A stretch of 34,847 nucleotides of DNA from Priapulus caudatus (lineage: Eukaryota; Priapulida; Priapulimorpha; Priapulimorphida; Priapulidae): positions 71,727 to 106,573 of the forward strand of contig NW_014577937.1 of assembly GCF_000485595.1 (NCBI RefSeq), in the 5' to 3' direction. Made by a program: the position numbers and the translations under genes. Below, piece after piece: positions 30,982 to 34,847 of the stretch. The notes under the pieces were generated by a model. The model saw only the letters and a list, made by a program, of their open reading frames with translations. It ran no database searches and was not told the origin of the DNA. How positions within the stretch are numbered: position 1 is the first letter of the stretch; each line of letters starts with the position of its first letter.

Positions 30982-33382
30982 CTGCACATGAAACACGCGA
31001 GTCAGCCGCGGCGGCCATCTTGCCGTCACGTTCATACAGGGGCGATCACATTATTTTATTAATATTATTTTTAATAATTATTTTTAATAATTTTTTTAAA
31101 TAATATAATAATTTTTTTTTAAATTATATTATTACAATTATACAAAACATGAAAAAGCATGTAAAATGTAAATTACATCGGCGCACCTGAGTGTCTGCAT
31201 TCATGTAGTTGAAGACGGTTGCCTGCAGAACAAGCACCTCTCCTCGCAGGACCGAGTATGGAAGCGTCAGCGAGACGAAGAACGGCTGGAATGCCGTCAG
31301 CTGAAAACAAGAGATCAGTGAACGTCAGTAAAGTAGGTTAAATGTCAGTGAAGGTCAGTAAAGGTCAGGGAGGATCAGTGAAGTATGGTAAAGGTCCGTG
31401 AAAGTCAGTAATTAAAGGCCAGTAAAGATCAGTCAAGGTCAGTAGTAAAGTAACTTAAATGTCAGTGGTAGTTAGTAAAGGCAAGTGAATGTCAGTATAA
31501 GTCAGTGAAGGTCAGTGAAGGTCATTAGTACTTGCTCCACAAATAACAACAATGATCTATCATTGCAGCACAGACATATAAGATGGATTCGTAAGACTTA
31601 TTTTGTTTTGTGAAACAGCAACTATTATAATGCATATTAATTAAATTACATCTTAATAACGTCAAGGATTGCATCGTGAAATGGAAGATCTTCGATCGAG
31701 CGACGCGCTACGTTAACATGATGCACAGCAGGTGGCAGTACCGTTGTCGTGTGTTCCGTGATGCCGAGGCCGTGCTTTTCGTTCATAGAGATGGCGCTAG
31801 CGAGCCACGACGTGATCGTGTCCGGCACGGTCGCCATCACCGTCGTCGTGCCGCTGTCGCTACGGAAACAAACGAGAATGCACGACGTCATTCGCGAATG
31901 TTTCACGCCACTCGTCGTCAATCGTCACGACGAACGAGACAACACAAAAAACCATAATCGGATATCGATGCTACACCTCACTTACAATCTCGTCAAATTT
32001 ATACACGTTATCACACCAACAACCCTAAAAATGTCGACTTTGCAACACTACGATGCTAAGAATTGTTTTTAGAATGTTCTGTTGCGAGGCAGATAGGTCA
32101 ATTATGGCACACACACGCATGTAGTAACTGCATGTAAGAGAACACGACAGTAATAGTGCTAGTAATACCAAGATAGCCCTGTTACTACGACCGTCTACAA
32201 AGTGGAGGCTGCGGCAAACACACGTCAGAGACGACAGAAGAGTTAAGTGATGCCATCGACAAACCAAATGACAGGCAGGAGAGAAGGACTGAAACACCGA
32301 GACAAAAACATGCAGAACCAAAAAATCCTTGGTTCTCTCAGATGCAATGCAGTCCGCTGAAATAAATCACAAATAGCTTAAATAAAAGAACAAATAGCTG
32401 AAAAAATAGAACAAATAGCTGAAATAAAAGAACAAATAGCTGAAAAAATAGAACAAATAGCTGAAATAAATCACAAATAGCTGAAACACAGAAAGAAGAA
32501 GTGAGAAGAACGCTCAGCAATGGCCACGACAATATGCGATGCAACACGGCGCTGCGCGGGCGGCCGGTGCTGCCACCTACCTCGGCGTCGACGCGTTGAC
32601 CCACAGCCACGTCTCTGGGAACAGTTTTCTAACGTGGGCACCCTCCTCCGTCTCTACCGTGGTGGCGCCACCGTCGTCCGCCACCGCCGACTTCATCTTC
32701 ACGTTGCGTCGAGGGGCGCCACCGTCGGCGCGCGCCACCGCAAACATCTCCATCTCACAGTTCGGACCTAGAACCAGCAGCGAGACCCACGCACGTTTAA
32801 CCTCCGGCGTGACCTCTGACCTTCGCGCGACCTTCGACCCCGCTCACCTCGGAGTCGTGACGTTCATCCACAGCCAGGTCTCGGGAAACACGCTGCGCAC
32901 GCGCTCTGCCTCCGCCAGCTCGGGAGGGGGCGCCACCGGTGCGTTGAAGAGCGTGACGTCGCCGGCGTCGTCCAACATGCGGCCGCGCTCCATCGGCGCG
33001 AACATGCCTGGTATCGCGTCTACAAGCAGACTCGCGTCAGCGTCGCGTCGTCACGGCGACCAATGACAAGAGACGCTGCTAGAGAAGAAGGGGGATAATT
33101 CCTGCGCGCGACACCCTGATGAATTAACATTTATTACTTCTACCTGTGCATAATGCTTCTGTATTTGTACTAGAGTATTTTATTTCTCTTCAAAATCTAG
33201 GCGGGCACAGCTGTCCCCCAGAGACTATGGCTACTGCTGCTGCGTGCCAACGTTAGCGATTCGCTGCCGGGCACGTGTGCGAGATCTCACGAGATGTTGT
33301 GATGTCCGCCATACTTACAGTCGTAGTAGTCGGGCGAGTCCTTGTAGATGAGGGCGTCGGTGAGCACGAGCAATCCCGCGTC
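30889..33382 (-). CDS. Alpha-2-macroglobulin / thioester-containing protein (A2M/TEP/CD109 family), central exons
   Basis: Minus-strand exons in transcript order: 33382-33319, then either 33019-32848 or 32767-32581, then 31859-31742, 31300-31187 and 30981-30889. The joined peptide runs [12 protein letters not shown] (end of MG6/start of bait), a bait segment, [63 protein letters not shown] and [11 protein letters not shown]. This is the continuous bait-to-MG7 core of the family, closest in feel to CD109/TEP. These are secreted or GPI-anchored protease traps and opsonins of innate immunity. Only about 170 codons per isoform are visible: the N-terminal MG domains presumably lie beyond 34847, and the thioester (GCGEQ) and C-terminal exons were not found. 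All splice sites are GT-AG and phases agree throughout. Confidence 0.92.
31187..31300 (-). CDS. A2M/TEP exon: FQPFF / PYSVLRGE
   Basis: 38 codons in phase 0, acceptor TTGTTTTCAG, donor CAG|GTGCGC. It encodes [20 protein letters not shown] then [18 protein letters not shown], the most conserved A2M-family block in the window. Confidence 0.95.
31310..31530 (-). repeat. Decanucleotide-like repeat in an A2M/TEP intron
   Basis: Loose iterations of GTCAGTRAAG / GATCAGTGAAG with variable spacing over about 220 bases. Confidence 0.75.
31742..31859 (-). CDS. A2M/TEP exon: MG7 start
   Basis: 118 bases, acceptor TTTCCGTAG, donor ACG|GTACTG, phase 2 in and 0 out. It encodes [20 protein letters not shown] then [19 protein letters not shown], the family's TVPDTIT-W block. 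Confidence 0.92.
32366..32486 (-). repeat. About 40-bp tandem repeat in an A2M/TEP intron
   Basis: Alternating ACAAATAGCTGAAATAAAAG and ACAAATAGCTGAAAAAATAG blocks, about six copies of a 20-mer forming a 40-bp higher unit. It lies just after bait exon B in transcript order. Confidence 0.85.
32581..32767 (-). CDS. A2M/TEP bait exon, version B
   Basis: 187 bases, acceptor TGGTTCTAG, donor CCGAG|GTAGGT, phase 1 in and 2 out. It encodes [20 protein letters not shown] then [20 protein letters not shown] and [18 protein letters not shown]. The second half aligns with version A residue for residue, while the bait halves share almost nothing. Version B has a dibasic RR and more lysine, version A more proline and acid. 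Confidence 0.88.
32848..33019 (-). CDS. A2M/TEP bait exon, version A
   Basis: 172 bases, acceptor CTGCTTGTAG, donor CCGAG|GTGAGC, phase 1 in and 2 out. It encodes a bait segment ([20 protein letters not shown] then [18 protein letters not shown]) followed by [20 protein letters not shown]-rich compared with the introns. It is adjacent to and paralogous with version B, separated by an 80-base intron. Confidence 0.88.
33319..33382 (-). CDS. A2M/TEP exon before the bait region
   Basis: 64 bases, acceptor CGCCGCAG, donor GACT|GTAAGT, phase 0 in and 1 out. It encodes [20 protein letters not shown], matching the GLRVLTDANL stretch that precedes the bait in CD109. Confidence 0.85.
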
Positions 33383-33504
33383 CTGCGGCGACAAGAGAAC
33401 GTCTGTGACTCAAATATTCGTAAATTCAGTCTTCAGAATGTGCCTGACTGTAAGTGGGTTGCAAAGTAAGTAGGGAATAGCTGGGTAGAGTCCGGCTCTA
33501 GCTG

Positions 33505-33702
33505 CTACTGCTGCTGCTGCTGCTAGCAGCAGCAGTAGCAGCAGCAGCATCAGTAGCAGCAGTAGCAGCAGTAGCAGCAGTAGCAGCAGTAGCAGCAGTA
33601 GCAGCAGTAGCAGCAGTAGCAGCAGTAGCACCAGTAGTAGCAGCAGTAGCAGCAGCAGCAATAGCAGCAGTAGCAGCAACAGCAGCAGCAGCAGTAGTAG
33701 CA

Positions 33703-33742
<40 letters not shown>

Positions 33743-33765
33743 CAGCAGCAGCAGCAGTAGTAGCT
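33505..33765. repeat. AGC/AGT trinucleotide microsatellite
   Basis: About 85 triplets of AGC with interspersed AGT and a few AAC/ATC, starting with a short inverted flip (CTGCTGCTGCTGCTAGCAGC). The poly-leucine frame on the minus strand (33410-33811) is an artefact of it. Confidence 0.95.
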
Positions 33766-33881
33766 TACATGAATTAGTCAGTGGAGCTAGACGGGTAGCT
33801 GTTTTAGCCATATTCCAGCTAGACAGCGTCGCTCGACCAGATGGGCGGCTACATTGATGTATTAGGGAGAATGGCAGGACG

Positions 33882-34760
33882 TGGTTAGGTTAGACAGTTT
33901 CGAGAGTCAGTGTGAAATTGGGGTAGGACGTAGTCTCTGAGAACGGGTACATGTGCGGGCAGGATGTAGGGAGTTTTGGGGGATATATAGGGAGAGATAT
34001 GTAATAGGAAGGGGGATTGATGGGGAGATTCGGGTGGCGGCCGCGGAGCTGGGCACACGCGCGTTGCGCGTATGCGCGGTCTTTGTCTCTTTGTGCGATG
34101 TGGCTACAGTGTACAAGCTAATAAAGTTTATTCTGGTTACTACAACAAGTTTGACTTTATATCTTCATCATTTCGACATCAACGCTCATTCCAACGTTAC
34201 ATTTTGGTGCCGTCGACAGTCCAAAATCTGGGTATTCCTTTGTGGACATAACGCAAGTTGTACTTCATATCGATACGGGCCAGCAACGAAACAGAGGAAG
34301 GATGACGGAGAGCGAGAGAAGCTCTTTCCGTCCTTCTCTCCCAGTTCCGATGATGAGATGGGAGAGAGCTAGTGTAGCCGAAACACTATATCGATCTACG
34401 GGCCAGCAACGAAACAGAGGAAGGATGACGGAGAGCGAGAGAGGGACGGAAAGAGCGAGTTCTGGTGATGAGATGGGAGCCATGCAGACTGCGCTAGCGC
34501 CGACGACGATGACGATGGCGACGAGGATCGGCTGGAAATCGAGAAGGAGGACTGTTGCTGACGCCGCGTCGTCAACGCTTATCAACGGAGAGGAGAAGGA
34601 CGAGAAAGGAAGAATAGATTTCAACCATCCACCATTTCTCCAGAATCTCCCCATATATTCGCCCAAAACTCCCCACATCTTGATCGCACATGTCACCCCG
34701 TTCTCTCCAGCTCCAACCGTTCCCCTCATTTCACAATCACCCTAGAAACTGCCTAACCTA
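33882..34760. mobile_element. Element with diverged inverted ends of about 140 bp
   Basis: Bases 33882-34024 and 34620-34760 are inverted relatives at roughly 75 percent by eye. Both contain TAGGTTAGRCAGTTTC, then ACATGTGC and GGGAGTTTTGGG followed by ATATATRGGGAGA. Between them lie an AATAAA-like stretch (34119) and, at about 34200, ATTTTGGTGCCGTCGACAG, which looks like an LTR end and primer-binding site. A 121-bp direct duplication (34269 and 34389, CGGGCCAGCAACGAAACAGA) is also inside. Origin unclear: a foldback DNA element or two LTR-type fragments in opposite orientation. Confidence 0.6.
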
Positions 34761-34847
34761 GACTCGCTTATCCAACTTCCTGTAAGGACGAGAGGGATGC
34801 ATGCAGTCACACGGACGGAACAAGAACGCAAGAGATGAACGGGACGG

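Noticed and set aside
31859-32581. A third alternative bait exon
   Set aside because: Searched by eye for FPETW-like sequence in the introns on both sides of exons A and B (also 33019-33319); none found.
32338-32610. Hydrophobic repeat protein with LFVLFFQLF periods
   Set aside because: Antisense-frame reading of the AAATAGCTGAA tandem repeat in an intron.
32520-33066. Plus-strand 175-codon frame
   Set aside because: Antisense shadow of the two A2M/TEP bait exons, which have conserved motifs and matching splice phases on the minus strand.
33410-33811. Poly-leucine protein
   Set aside because: Translation of the AGC microsatellite.

Overview
This is a eukaryotic, metazoan window. Protein-coding sequence sits in short exons with GT-AG (and one apparent GC-AG) introns. 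The recognisable families are animal ones: a CCDC9-type coiled-coil protein, a secreted cystatin and an alpha-2-macroglobulin/thioester-containing protein (A2M/TEP). The rest is AT-rich intron or intergenic DNA dense in transposon remnants and satellites. A marine invertebrate is the most likely source; I cannot name the species. There is an 893-base run of N (16071-16963). Two satellite arrays are full of small indels, which looks like unpolished long-read sequence.

Layout. (1) 1-8515, minus strand: a CCDC9-like gene. Nine phase-compatible coding exons run from about 7699 down to a long last exon (1943 to about 871), and a doubtful first exon lies at 8489-8515. The last exon carries 17 in-register 30-bp (10-residue) repeats; at about 871 the repeat flips strand and becomes error-rich. 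Introns hold a 199-bp-arm foldback (5141-5608) and a small MITE (6769-6884). (2) 8516-13181: mostly unannotatable DNA, plus a TIR element with a nested palindrome (11426-12003). (3) 13182-15914, plus strand: exon 1 of a secreted cystatin, overlapping the start of a 1.1-1.4 kb tandem duplication that carries a broken copy of the exon end and a large foldback element in two states. (4) 16071-23627: assembly gap, two short inverted-repeat elements, a decayed minus-strand Ty3/gypsy pol relic (about 19480-22200) split by a 185-bp hAT-like MITE with an 8-bp target duplication, and a 170-bp tandem duplication. (5) 23771-30835: a 36-bp satellite array, AT-rich filler, a PIF/Harbinger transposase with small frameshifts, a possible second element ORF, and a clean copy of the same 36-bp satellite in the opposite orientation. 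(6) 30889-33382, minus strand: six exons of the middle of an A2M/TEP gene. (7) 33400-34847: an AGC microsatellite and a diverged inverted-repeat element.

The most interesting biology is in the A2M/TEP gene. Two adjacent exons (32848-33019 and 32581-32767) each encode a different bait-region segment followed by the same conserved FPETWLW motif. Both begin in phase 1 and end in phase 2, so only transcripts using exactly one of them stay in frame. This is the signature of mutually exclusive splicing that would change the protease-bait sequence of an innate-immune protease trap. The rest of that gene, including the thioester motif, is not visible in the window.
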